Origin: SFEL01 sp045592165
GTDB lineage: Bacteria; Bacillota; Clostridia; Christensenellales; CAG-138
Length of the DNA stretch: 11,345 bases
Direction of reading: 5' to 3'
Assembly (NCBI GenBank): GCA_045592165.1
Contig: JAZNUG010000106.1
Coordinates: 1-11,345 of the forward strand
Both the position numbers and the translations under genes were made by a program. Positions within the stretch are counted from its first letter, which is position 1; the number at the start of each line of letters is the position of its first letter. Positions 1 to 6,407 of the stretch are shown here, one piece after another. The notes under the pieces were generated by a model. It was given only the letters and a program-made list of their open reading frames with translations. It searched no databases and had not been told where the DNA came from.

Positions 1-165
1 CCCCGTGCAGTAGCTCCCCTCGTACCCATGGGCGCGAACGCCGGTGCACCTAACAACCCCGAGCAGCAGACCGCTATCGTAAAGGCTACCCTCGAGCAGC
101 TGATCGAGATCGACACCGTCGGCAAGATCGTTCCCCTGCCCTTCGAGTATCAGGCCAAGGTCTAA
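1..165 (+). CDS. 3' end of a CDS, possibly glycine/sarcosine/betaine reductase component B-like (selenoprotein B family)
   Basis: Frame 1 is open from base 1 to a TAA at 163-165 and encodes the last 54 residues of a protein whose start lies outside the window. The visible part begins PRAVAPLVPMGANAGAP, continues with a helix-like stretch (NNPEQQTAIVKATLEQL) and ends VPLPFEYQAKV. The pattern P-R-A-V, then P-x-G, then G-x-P followed by an amphipathic helix resembles, from memory, the C-terminus of GrdB-like reductase subunits (glycine/betaine/D-proline reductase family). That resemblance rests on a short segment and the selenocysteine region is not visible, so the family call is tentative. That it is coding is well supported by the open frame, C-rich third positions and a strong terminator 11 nt after the stop. 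Confidence 0.8.
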   Translation, partial: PRAVAPLVPMGANAGAPNNPEQQTAIVKATLEQLIEIDTVGKIVPLPFEYQAKV

Positions 166-175
166 ACCGAATTAC

Positions 176-205
176 AAAAGAGGCTTCTTCGGAAGCCTCT
201 TTTTT
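176..205 (+). terminator. Rho-independent terminator of the left-edge gene
   Basis: A perfect 12-bp stem (176-187 with 192-203; core AGAGGCTTC/GAAGCCTCT) is closed by a C(UUCG)G tetraloop at 188-191. The right arm runs into six T residues (200-205). It starts 11 nt after the stop codon, so it clearly ends the upstream transcript. Confidence 0.95.
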
Positions 206-764
206 CGTGCTTACGCTTTCGCGAAAAACCTTATGGGTTTTCCGCGATATGCGCCCATTGCCTGAAGGGCAACGGGCGATTATATCCCTTACGGGGGTTT
301 TTACATGATTTTCTTATGGCGGCTGCGGCCGCTACCGGGCAGCTCGTCGTCGCGGACTGCGCTTAGCTCATAGCCATATCCCATAGATATGACTTCTCGC
401 TCGCTCCGTCGCTCCTCCTCTTCGTGAAAAATCGTTGCTTCGCTTTGGATTTTTCACGATAATCCATTCCTTACGGCCTTGTTCCGCATTTGACGCACAT
501 GTCGCTAAATGCGGGTTGAAAGCCTAACTGATTCTCTATACCCACCCTTTTACGGTACCTTTGCCTTACGGCAAAGACGATGGACGGACGTCAATCCTCA
601 TCCAGAAAAAGAAAACGTCATAATCATTTCCTCCCTGCGTAAATGCGCTTTGTTTTCTCCCAAGGGAAAACAAACCTTAAAAGGGTGGTGGGCGGGAACA
701 GATAAATCAATCCGCGAATTATATCCAAATATACCCGTAATATACAGCATTAACCGTGTTTTTG
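206..764. repeat. Non-coding intergenic block rich in inverted repeats
   Basis: No convincing gene lies in these 559 bases. They hold a series of inverted repeats: 220-230/236-246 (one mismatch), 252-262/268-278 (one mismatch) enclosed by GATAT 246-250/ATATC 282-286, CCC-TTAC-GGG at 286-295, 375-380/386-391, a perfect 12-bp pair 422-433/448-459, 484-495/503-514, a perfect 7-bp pair 559-565/570-576 and an 11-bp pair 649-659/664-674 with one T-G. In the first two, the A-C mismatch on the plus strand becomes a G-U pair in minus-strand RNA, so any folded transcript may be read leftward. The octamer CCTTAYGG occurs four times. It could be a degenerate dispersed repeat, a structured RNA, or both; no transposase is present. 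Confidence 0.6.
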
Positions 765-773
765 TGCTATAAT
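765..773 (+). promoter_or_regulatory. Extended -10 promoter of the MFS gene
   Basis: TGCTATAAT is a perfect extended -10 element (TG-n-TATAAT; -10 hexamer 768-773). No good -35 hexamer stands 16-18 bp upstream, which is typical of extended -10 promoters. Transcription would start near 780, leaving a leader of about 30 nt that contains the ribosome binding site. Confidence 0.7.
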
Positions 774-810
774 CTGATGGTTGAAACCAATACCGGAAAG
801 GCAAACAGCC

Positions 811-1959
811 ATGACCCACCTTTTGCTGATAATCATATACCTGGCCTTCGTAAGCCTGGGCCTGCCGGACTCGGCGCTGGGGGCCGCCTGGCCCTCCATG
901 TATTCCGAGCTTGGCACGCCGGTGTCCTATGCAGGCATAATTTCAATGCTGGTGGCGTTTTTTACCACCGTCTCCAGCCTGATGAGCGACAGGCTCACCT
1001 ACAAATTCGGACCCGCAAAGATGACCGCCGTAAGCGCAGCAAGCACAGCAATTGCACTGATGGGCTTTTCCCTGTCGGATAAATTCTGGCAGCTCTGCCT
1101 CTGGACGCTGCCCTACGGCCTGGGTGCAGGCGGCGTGGATACCTGCCTGAATAATTATGTGGCTGTTCACTATAAAAGTTATCATATGAGCTGGCTCCAT
1201 TGTATGTGGAGCGTCGGCGCAACGCTGGGCCCTGCCATAATGGGAGCGGCGCTGACAGGCGGATTAAGCTGGCATGGGGGATATCGCCGGATATCATTGC
1301 TGCAGATAGCTATTTCTGCTGTGCTGTTTCTCAGCTTACCCATGTGGCGGGCAAACCGGCAGGAGCAGCAGAAGCAGAGCCGCCCCATGTCTCTGGCAGA
1401 AACCACTGCCATACCGGGGGTAAAGGCCGCCATGCTGTGCTTTTTCGGATACTGCGCGCTGGAGCAGACCACAGGGCTCTGGGCCGCAAGCTATCTTACT
1501 CTGCATAAGGGAGTGCCTGCGGATATGGCTGCCGGCTTTGCGGGAATGTACTTTATGGGCATTGCCGTGGGCAGAGCATTGAGCGGTTTTGCCGCCATGA
1601 AGCTTACTGATGCAAAGATAATACGGCTGGGCGTTGCCGTGATCACCGCAGGCATAGCGGCAATGCTGCTGCCTCTGGGCGAAAGGATGTCGCTGGCCGG
1701 ACTCGCACTTATTGGCCTGGGCTGCGCTCCCATGTTCCCCTGCATGATACACTCCACCCCTGCATTTTTCGGCGCCGACCGTTCTCAGGCTGTAATAGGT
1801 TTGCAGATGGCGGGTGCGTATATCGGCACATGCTTTATGCCGCCGCTGTTCGGCATACTGGCAAACCGCATTTCCGTGGGGCTGCTGCCCCTGTTCCTGC
1901 TGCTTATGCTGCTTATGCTGGTGTATATGCGGATAAAACTGGAAAAGATGCACAACTGA
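811..1959 (+). CDS. MFS transporter, 12 transmembrane segments, probable sugar or small-metabolite permease
   Basis: This 382-residue protein is hydrophobic from the start (MTHLLLIIIYLAFVSLGLPD) and shows the two six-helix halves of the major facilitator superfamily, with a charged central loop around residues 177-195 (RANRQEQQKQSR). The loop after helix 2 carries SDRLTYKFGP, a form of the MFS motif A (D-R-x-x-x-K-F/x-G). The segment GAGGVDTCLNNYV followed by SWLHCMWSVGATLGP is conserved-looking, as in FucP/YbjJ-like clostridial MFS proteins. The substrate cannot be told. The ATG at 811 is preferred over an in-frame TTG at 781 because GGAAAGG (795-801) sits 9 nt upstream and the hydrophobic first helix starts immediately. 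It has its own promoter and terminator and is monocistronic. Confidence 0.9.
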   Translation: MTHLLLIIIYLAFVSLGLPDSALGAAWPSMYSELGTPVSYAGIISMLVAFFTTVSSLMSDRLTYKFGPAKMTAVSAASTAIALMGFSLSDKFWQLCLWTLPYGLGAGGVDTCLNNYVAVHYKSYHMSWLHCMWSVGATLGPAIMGAALTGGLSWHGGYRRISLLQIAISAVLFLSLPMWRANRQEQQKQSRPMSLAETTAIPGVKAAMLCFFGYCALEQTTGLWAASYLTLHKGVPADMAAGFAGMYFMGIAVGRALSGFAAMKLTDAKIIRLGVAVITAGIAAMLLPLGERMSLAGLALIGLGCAPMFPCMIHSTPAFFGADRSQAVIGLQMAGAYIGTCFMPPLFGILANRISVGLLPLFLLLMLLMLVYMRIKLEKMHN

Positions 1960-1975
1960 AAACACAAACAAAACA

Positions 1976-2004
1976 AAAAGGCCGCTCTGAGTGAGCGGCC
2001 TTTT
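1976..2004. terminator. Bidirectional terminator between convergent genes
   Basis: A perfect 12-bp stem, AAAAGGCCGCTC (1976-1987) with GAGCGGCCTTTT (1993-2004) and loop TGAGT, ends in T residues on the plus strand and in a T run on the minus strand (A 1975-1979). It stops the MFS gene from the left (stop 1959) and the epimerase gene from the right (stop 2040). Confidence 0.95.
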
Positions 2005-2039
2005 GCATGAAAATTCCATTGGGAAAATGAATATACTTG

Positions 2040-2891
2040 CTATTCTCCAAACCTTATCCTGAAAGTCGCCCTGAAATCGCCCTCCTCCAGCGCAACAAGG
2101 CCGGGCTGGGTGGACAATTCTTCAACTATGCCCTTGCGGGAGGGCAGTGAGCACCAGGGCTCGATGCAGAAGAAGGGCGCATCTGCCATCCGCCACAGCA
2201 CAAGATTGTTGAAATCGGCGTATTCCATGGTGAACAGGGTGTTTCCCCTGTCATCCATGAGGGATGCGGCTTTGGGCATGGCGGTAAAGGCAAGGCTGTT
2301 CTCAAAGGGGTAGCCGCCAAGGGGCAGCACACCGCCCTCAAGGGGATAAGGTGTACGCTCCTTCAGCACATAGCCGTCTTCGGACAGGGCAACCTGCAGG
2401 GGCATCTCCTCAGAGCAGAACCTCAGGCTGTAATTTTCGAATTTGTCCCCATCAACGGCGAAGGCAGGATGTGCGCCAAGGCCGAAATACATGGTATAGT
2501 CGGTGAAATTGGTAACGTGATAGCGGCAGATGAGGGTGTTGCCATCAAGGAAGTAGTGAATGCGGAAGGCAAACTCAAAGGGGAATACCCTGAGGGTATC
2601 CTCGTCAGAGCGCAGAAGCAGTGTGCAGCCCTGTTCCTCTGCCCTCTCCACCTTCATTTCCCGGGACATAACAAAGCCGTGTTTGGGCATGGCAAACTCC
2701 TGGCCCCGATAGGTGCACTTTCCCTCGGTCAGTCGGCCGGTGTATGGGAAAAGATTGGGCGCTCGCTTGCCCCAGAAGGCGGGATCTCCCTGCCAGAGAT
2801 ATTCACGGCCGGAAGCGTCCTTTATGGATTGCAGTTCGCCGCCAAGGGTGGAAATCTGTACGGTGAGAAATTCATTTTTTATAGTGATCAT
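2040..2891 (-). CDS. Aldose 1-epimerase (galactose mutarotase-like, LacX type)
   Basis: This 283-residue cytoplasmic protein belongs to the galactose mutarotase-like fold and would interconvert the alpha and beta anomers of an aldose. The expected catalytic set is visible: H71 in PKHGFV, H141 in GLGAHPAFAVDGD, and E244 in FCIEPWCSLPS. The N-terminal LGGELQSIKD and LWQGDPAFWGKRAPNLFP are typical of the LacX/YihR-like branch, which is shorter than GalM (about 340 residues). AAAGGAG (2899-2905) lies 7 nt before the ATG. The start overlaps the stop of the upstream MFS gene in an ATGA, so translation is probably coupled. Its sugar is unknown; hexose-6-phosphate or a neutral hexose are both possible for this branch. 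Confidence 0.93.
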   Translation of the reverse strand: MITIKNEFLTVQISTLGGELQSIKDASGREYLWQGDPAFWGKRAPNLFPYTGRLTEGKCTYRGQEFAMPKHGFVMSREMKVERAEEQGCTLLLRSDEDTLRVFPFEFAFRIHYFLDGNTLICRYHVTNFTDYTMYFGLGAHPAFAVDGDKFENYSLRFCSEEMPLQVALSEDGYVLKERTPYPLEGGVLPLGGYPFENSLAFTAMPKAASLMDDRGNTLFTMEYADFNNLVLWRMADAPFFCIEPWCSLPSRKGIVEELSTQPGLVALEEGDFRATFRIRFGE

Positions 2892-4099
2892 GCCATATCT
2901 CCTTTATTCCCGGTCAGCCAGGCGTCCTTGTGTTCCACGGTCAGCAGGAAGGCCAGCGTGCCGATTGCGGCCATCACGACGCCTGCGATCAGCAGCGCAT
3001 CCACGCCTCTCCATTCCATAAACTGGCCGCCGAAGAAATTGCCGCCGGCGCAGCCCAGCGTGTATGCCGCCGCGATGAAAGCCTGACCCTTTACCATGTC
3101 GCTGGGAGCTACCCTGCTGCCCGCATAGAATACCTGCACAGGAGAAAGGAAAGCATAGGTGGTCATCTGCAGCAGCTGAGTTGCATACAGGAAGGGAATT
3201 GAGGGGGCAACGATAAACAGCACGCTCTTGAGCAGGAAGCAAAAGCCTGAGATTTTCAGCAGCCATGTATCCCGTATAACGGTGCGGATTTTGCTGAAAA
3301 AGAACATTATGCCGGCTTCCGCCACTGTGGCGATGGACAGGGCCACACCCACGTGGCTGCTGTCGCCGCCCAGCCTGCCCATGATGGAAATCAGGTAATT
3401 TTCCGTCATGGAATGGAACATGGCAAGAAGCAGAACGCCCACAAGGGAGGCGCAATACCACTTATACCGCCTGAAAAACACCGGAATTGAGCAAGGCGGT
3501 ATGACCTGTCCCACCTCTTCCTCTTCCAGGGTATGTTCCTCGGCCTTTACCTTCGGATAGCCCAGCACCAGCACGATCATTACCGGCAGCAGAACCAGTA
3601 CAATGCGTATCATCCAATCCGGCCCCAGCTCTTCCATGGCGTAGCCTATGGCAAGCGCGGCCACCGCATATGCAATGGCGCCGACGGCTCGTCCTGCGCC
3701 GTAGTTTATGGGATAGCCCCGGCGATTATAATACACGCTGATGGAATTAAGCAGCGGAATCATAGCATCGAAGGACCATACGCCCATCAGATAAAGGTAA
3801 GGGAAAAGGGAATTTGGCAGAATTCCCGTTAAAAGCAGGGCAAAGCAGGCGGTACAGATAAGGGTGAGCAGCGCAAGCAGCTTTGGCAGCATGGGTTTTT
3901 TCGCCTTATCCGCCGCCGCAGCCAGCAGGGGCTGGGTAATGCAGGAAAGTATCGTGCCGCAGGCCATCAGCGTGCCCACCTTTGCAGGGGCAAAGCCCTT
4001 GTTCAGCAGATAGGCCGTGGCAAAACTCATTATTCCGGCGGCCGCTGCCCAGTAGGCAAAGTGATGAAGGGAATAGCGCAGGGTAAGATTTTTCTTCAT
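2888..4099 (-). CDS. MFS_1-like transporter (LacY / nucleoside-H+ symporter-like), probable sugar permease
   Basis: The 403-residue product has about 12 hydrophobic helices, begins MKKNLTLRYSLHHFAYWAA and has an acidic-basic central loop (EEHTLEEEEVGQ, near residue 195). The N-terminal L-R-Y-S/x-x-H-F-x-Y-W pattern followed by F-A-T-A-Y-L-L-N-K-G-F is common in the MFS_1_like family of Firmicutes, related to oligosaccharide-proton symporters. It is the first gene of a two-gene operon with the aldose epimerase, which supports a sugar as substrate. A binding site AAGGTG (complement of 4105-4110) stands 5 nt before the ATG, and a consensus-like promoter lies at 4129-4157. The exact substrate is not predictable from sequence alone. 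Confidence 0.9.
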   Translation of the reverse strand: MKKNLTLRYSLHHFAYWAAAAGIMSFATAYLLNKGFAPAKVGTLMACGTILSCITQPLLAAAADKAKKPMLPKLLALLTLICTACFALLLTGILPNSLFPYLYLMGVWSFDAMIPLLNSISVYYNRRGYPINYGAGRAVGAIAYAVAALAIGYAMEELGPDWMIRIVLVLLPVMIVLVLGYPKVKAEEHTLEEEEVGQVIPPCSIPVFFRRYKWYCASLVGVLLLAMFHSMTENYLISIMGRLGGDSSHVGVALSIATVAEAGIMFFFSKIRTVIRDTWLLKISGFCFLLKSVLFIVAPSIPFLYATQLLQMTTYAFLSPVQVFYAGSRVAPSDMVKGQAFIAAAYTLGCAGGNFFGGQFMEWRGVDALLIAGVVMAAIGTLAFLLTVEHKDAWLTGNKGDMA

Positions 4100-4128
4100 A
4101 GCTGCACCTTTCTTGGTTGGTTGATTTT

Positions 4129-4157
4129 ATTATGCCATATATTCATGTTTGTTTCAA
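4129..4157 (-). promoter_or_regulatory. Sigma-70 type promoter of the MFS-epimerase operon
   Basis: Read on the minus strand, TTGAAA (4157-4152) and CATAAT (4134-4129) are separated by exactly 17 bp. The start point would be near 4122, about 23 nt before the ATG at 4099, leaving room for the ribosome binding site. Confidence 0.75.
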
Positions 4158-4170
4158 TGAAAGGAGCGAT

Positions 4171-4405
4171 ATGTCTTCTTTTCTTTTTCTTTTCCGAAGA
4201 AAAGAAAACAGAAAGAAGCAAAAGAAAAAAAGTCTAATAGAGAATAAAGTCATAAAAGCTGGTTGTGGCGCTCTGGCGATCCATATATTTTATCGTTGCG
4301 AGCTGTTGGTTCAGAATGGAGTCAACCTGTCCCTTTAGTTTTTCTTTCTCTTTTTGCTTCTTTTTCTTCTTTCTTTTTTCTTAAAAAGAAAGAGAAAAAG
4401 AAGGT
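4171..4405. repeat. Double-hairpin inverted element in the gap between the MFS and ABC genes
   Basis: The 380-nt gap 4100-4479 contains two long purine/pyrimidine hairpins. The first pairs 4175-4194 with 4199-4218 (17 of 20 positions, loop CGAA). The second pairs 4357-4378 with 4383-4403 (21 bp with one bulge, loop TCTT). The reverse complement of the second resembles the first, including a CAAAA-AG tail, so they are inverted copies bounding about 130 bp. Neither is followed by a T tract in a useful direction, so they are not plain terminators. A minus-strand frame (4234-4380) inside it is open and partly protein-like, and a plus-strand frame (4171-4338, 55 codons) has AAAGGAG ahead of its ATG. 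Miniature-transposon-like or repeat-family DNA is the best guess; no target duplication is evident. Confidence 0.55.
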
Positions 4406-4426
4406 AATAACAAACATTCCCCACAC

Positions 4427-4456
4427 AAAAACCCTGCTGCATATGCAGCAGGGTTT
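4427..4456 (-). terminator. Rho-independent terminator of the ABC transporter operon
   Basis: A perfect 28-nt palindrome pairs AAACCCTGCTGCAT (4429-4442) with ATGCAGCAGGGTTT (4443-4456). In the leftward direction the stem runs into TTTTT (4431-4427). It starts 23 nt after the stop codon of the last permease gene. Confidence 0.9.
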
Positions 4457-4479
4457 GCTTTGCTTATGTGAGGATCGGT

Positions 4480-5352
4480 TTAGCCCTTTACGCCGCCGGC
4501 GGTAAGGCCGCTGGTCAGATTCTTCTCGATGCACATGAACAGTATTACTACGGGAACAATGGCAAAGAGGGAAGAAGCGAACAGGTACTGCCACTCGATG
4601 ATGTTGTAGCCGTTGAAGATGGTAATACCAACGGTGAGGGGCTTAAGTGTTTCGGTGGAGATCAGGGTCAGGGCCACGGTGAATTCATTCCATGCATTGA
4701 TGAAGATGAATATCAGGGTGGTTACGATACCGGGAGCCGCAACGGGCAGCAGTATCTTGAACATGGCCTGAAGGCGGTTGCAGCCGTCAACGGTTGCAGC
4801 CTGCTCCATCTCGGCGGGGATGCTGAGGAAGGTACCGCGCAGGAGCCAGATGGTGAAGGCCTGGTTGAATGCTGCGTTGATGAAGATAAGGCCGATAATG
4901 GAGTTGGTAAGACCAAACAGAGACATAACCTTATAGATACCAACCAGCAGAACAACGGGGGCAAACATCTGGGAAACGATTACGAAGCCCAGGAATGCGG
5001 TCTGGCCCTTGAACTTCATACGTGCCAGGGCGTAGGCTGCGGGGATACCGCAGATCATGGCGATGATGGTGGAGCCGCCGGCGATGAGTACGGAGTTAAG
5101 CAGGTAACGGCCCATGGGAGCCAGCGTCCAGATCTCTTTAAAGTTGTTCCATACTGCATGGATGGGGAATACAGTACCTTCAATAGAGAATATCTCGGAC
5201 CTGCTCTTCAGGGCGTTAACGAACATTACGAAGTAGGGGTACAGTATCAGCAGGCAGATGTCAATAATGACAACATACAGCAGAACCTTAAGAAGAACCT
5301 TCTTGAAGGTGCCGGGCTTATTCAGCTCGAGAGCAGAAATAGGATTACCCAT
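4480..5352 (-). CDS. Carbohydrate ABC transporter permease 2 (MalG-like, CUT1)
   Basis: The 290-residue protein is an inner-membrane permease of the CUT1 carbohydrate importers, with about six helices starting near residue 23. The EAA loop that contacts the ATPase is at 183-203 (EQAATVDG, then ILLP), and the C-terminus LTAGGVKG is the usual MalG-like ending. It would pair with the permease encoded immediately upstream and receive sugar from the lipoprotein at 6408-7691. AAGGAGG (complement of 5363-5369) lies 10 nt before the ATG, and only 2 nt separate it from the upstream stop codon. No ABC ATPase gene is in the window; such systems commonly use a shared MsmX/MsiK-type ATPase encoded elsewhere. 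Confidence 0.95.
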   Translation of the reverse strand: MGNPISALELNKPGTFKKVLLKVLLYVVIIDICLLILYPYFVMFVNALKSRSEIFSIEGTVFPIHAVWNNFKEIWTLAPMGRYLLNSVLIAGGSTIIAMICGIPAAYALARMKFKGQTAFLGFVIVSQMFAPVVLLVGIYKVMSLFGLTNSIIGLIFINAAFNQAFTIWLLRGTFLSIPAEMEQAATVDGCNRLQAMFKILLPVAAPGIVTTLIFIFINAWNEFTVALTLISTETLKPLTVGITIFNGYNIIEWQYLFASSLFAIVPVVILFMCIEKNLTSGLTAGGVKG

Positions 5353-5354
5353 TA

Positions 5355-6239
5355 TTATGCATCCTCCTTCTTAAGAGTAGAAATCATGTAGATGCTGGCA
5401 CAAACGAGAAGTATGGCGAAGCCGATAACGGAAACGGCTGCGGCAACGTCTGATTTGCCGTTGTAGAAGGCCAGCTTGTACAGGTATGTAACAATGGTGT
5501 CCGTGCGGTTTGCGGGGTCACCCTTGGTGATGGTCCAGATGATGGGGAAGGAATTGAACACGTAGATGATGTTCAATACGGTGGAAACGGTAAGGGAGGG
5601 CTTTACCAGGGGAACGGTGATGTTGAACAGCTTCTGCCAGTAATTGGCGCCGTCCACAGTGGCGGCCTCATAGAAGGAAGCATCAATGCTCTGGAGACCG
5701 GAAAGCACGGTAAAGCATACGAAGGGGATGGTAACAAAGATACCGCAGGCGATTTCCCAGGCGAAGAAGGCTTCGGGGGTGGGGGTCCAGTTTACAGCGG
5801 ACTGTATCACGCCCAGCTTCATGAGCAGTGTATTCAGTGCGCCGTAGTCAGTATCGATGATGAACTTCCATACAGTGGCCTGAACTACCAGGGTGGTTGC
5901 CCAGGGGAATACCACGATTGCGCGGGCGATCTTGCGGCCGCGGAAGTTGTTATTGAGCAGCAGGGCCAGAATGAAGCCCAGCAGGGTGGACAGCACAACA
6001 ACCAGCACAGTCCACACGATGGTATTCTTAAGAACGATTTCAAAAGCGGGGCTCTTAAGAACCGTAATGAAGTTATCAAGACCGGCAAAGCCCTTGATAA
6101 CGCCGGCCTTGCTTATGTCGCTGACGGACATCTTGAAAACGTAGAAAATGGGAACCAGGATGAATATGCCCATCAGTATAATGCTGGGCAGTATCCACAG
6201 ATAAGGCTCCGCAGTTTGCAGTGTCTTTCTCTTATTCAC
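5355..6239 (-). CDS. Carbohydrate ABC transporter permease 1 (MalF/UgpA-like, CUT1)
   Basis: The 294-residue protein begins (V/M)NKRKTLQTAEPYLWILPSI, with six or so membrane segments and the EAA loop YEAATVDGANYWQKLFNI at about 190-207 followed by VPLVKP. It is the partner of permease 2. The frame extends to a GTG at 6257, but the GTG at 6239 is the better start: AGGGAGG (complement of 6248-6254) stands 8 nt ahead of it and would otherwise lie inside the coding sequence, while the upstream GTG has no such site. It follows the binding-protein gene after 168 nt containing two stem-loops, which probably make the permeases less abundant than the binding protein. Confidence 0.93.
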   Translation of the reverse strand: MNKRKTLQTAEPYLWILPSIILMGIFILVPIFYVFKMSVSDISKAGVIKGFAGLDNFITVLKSPAFEIVLKNTIVWTVLVVVLSTLLGFILALLLNNNFRGRKIARAIVVFPWATTLVVQATVWKFIIDTDYGALNTLLMKLGVIQSAVNWTPTPEAFFAWEIACGIFVTIPFVCFTVLSGLQSIDASFYEAATVDGANYWQKLFNITVPLVKPSLTVSTVLNIIYVFNSFPIIWTITKGDPANRTDTIVTYLYKLAFYNGKSDVAAAVSVIGFAILLVCASIYMISTLKKEDA

Positions 6240-6247
6240 AAAAAATT

Positions 6248-6254
6248 CCTCCCT
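6248..6254 (-). promoter_or_regulatory. Ribosome binding site that fixes the permease 1 start
   Basis: AGGGAGG on the minus strand is followed by AATTTTTT and then GTG at 6239. The spacing of 8 nt is ideal and argues for a GTG start at 6239 rather than 6257. Confidence 0.8.
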
Positions 6255-6266
6255 CACATGAGTTCA

Positions 6267-6341
6267 GCAGATGCTGTCAAAAGGCAGTACCAGCGGGTGG
6301 GTGAACCGTATCACCCCGTACTGCAGCTTGAAAGCATCTGC
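6267..6341 (-). promoter_or_regulatory. Three-tier intercistronic hairpin upstream of permease 1
   Basis: Nested arms pair in order: GCAGATGCT (6267-6275) with AGCATCTGC (6333-6341), GCAGTAC (6284-6290) with GTACTGC (6318-6324), and GGGTG (6295-6299) with CACCC (6312-6316). All are perfect and separated by small internal loops. There is no T tract, so a terminator is unlikely. Its place just ahead of the permease ribosome binding site suggests transcript protection or control of permease translation. Confidence 0.6.
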
Positions 6342-6347
6342 GATAAA

Positions 6348-6381
6348 GAAGGGGCCGAGCCATTTGACTCGGCCCACCTTC
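6348..6381 (-). promoter_or_regulatory. Stem-loop after the binding-protein gene (mRNA stabiliser or partial attenuator)
   Basis: GAAG plus GGGCCGAG (6348-6359) pairs with CTCGGCCC plus CCTTC (6368-6381) with a 2-nt bulge, giving a GC-rich stem about 12 bp long, 27 nt past the stop codon at 6408. The leftward tail is CTTCTTTATC, only weakly U-rich, so at most partial termination is expected. Similar hairpins behind binding-protein genes raise the binding protein to permease ratio. Confidence 0.65.
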
Positions 6382-6407
6382 AAACAATAATCAGATTGGG
6401 CTAAAGA

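Noticed and set aside
509..772. 87-codon plus-strand frame in the intergenic block
   Set aside because: It crosses two inverted repeats and the MFS promoter, has no ribosome binding site and shows no domain.
781..810. TTG start at 781 for the first MFS gene
   Set aside because: It lies at the predicted transcription start, and GGAAAGG at 795-801 matches the ATG at 811.
1336..2019. 227-codon minus-strand frame opposite the MFS gene
   Set aside because: It has a His/Gln/Arg-rich composition typical of a shadow frame and runs through the bidirectional terminator.
4171..4405. CRISPR array or phase-variable tract
   Set aside because: The purine/pyrimidine runs are not regular repeats with spacers, and no simple-sequence tract lies inside a gene or promoter spacer.
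4468..5391. 307-codon plus-strand open frame opposite permease 2
   Set aside because: It is Gly/Asp/Gln-rich without motifs, and it covers the terminal part of a clear CUT1 permease with an EAA loop.
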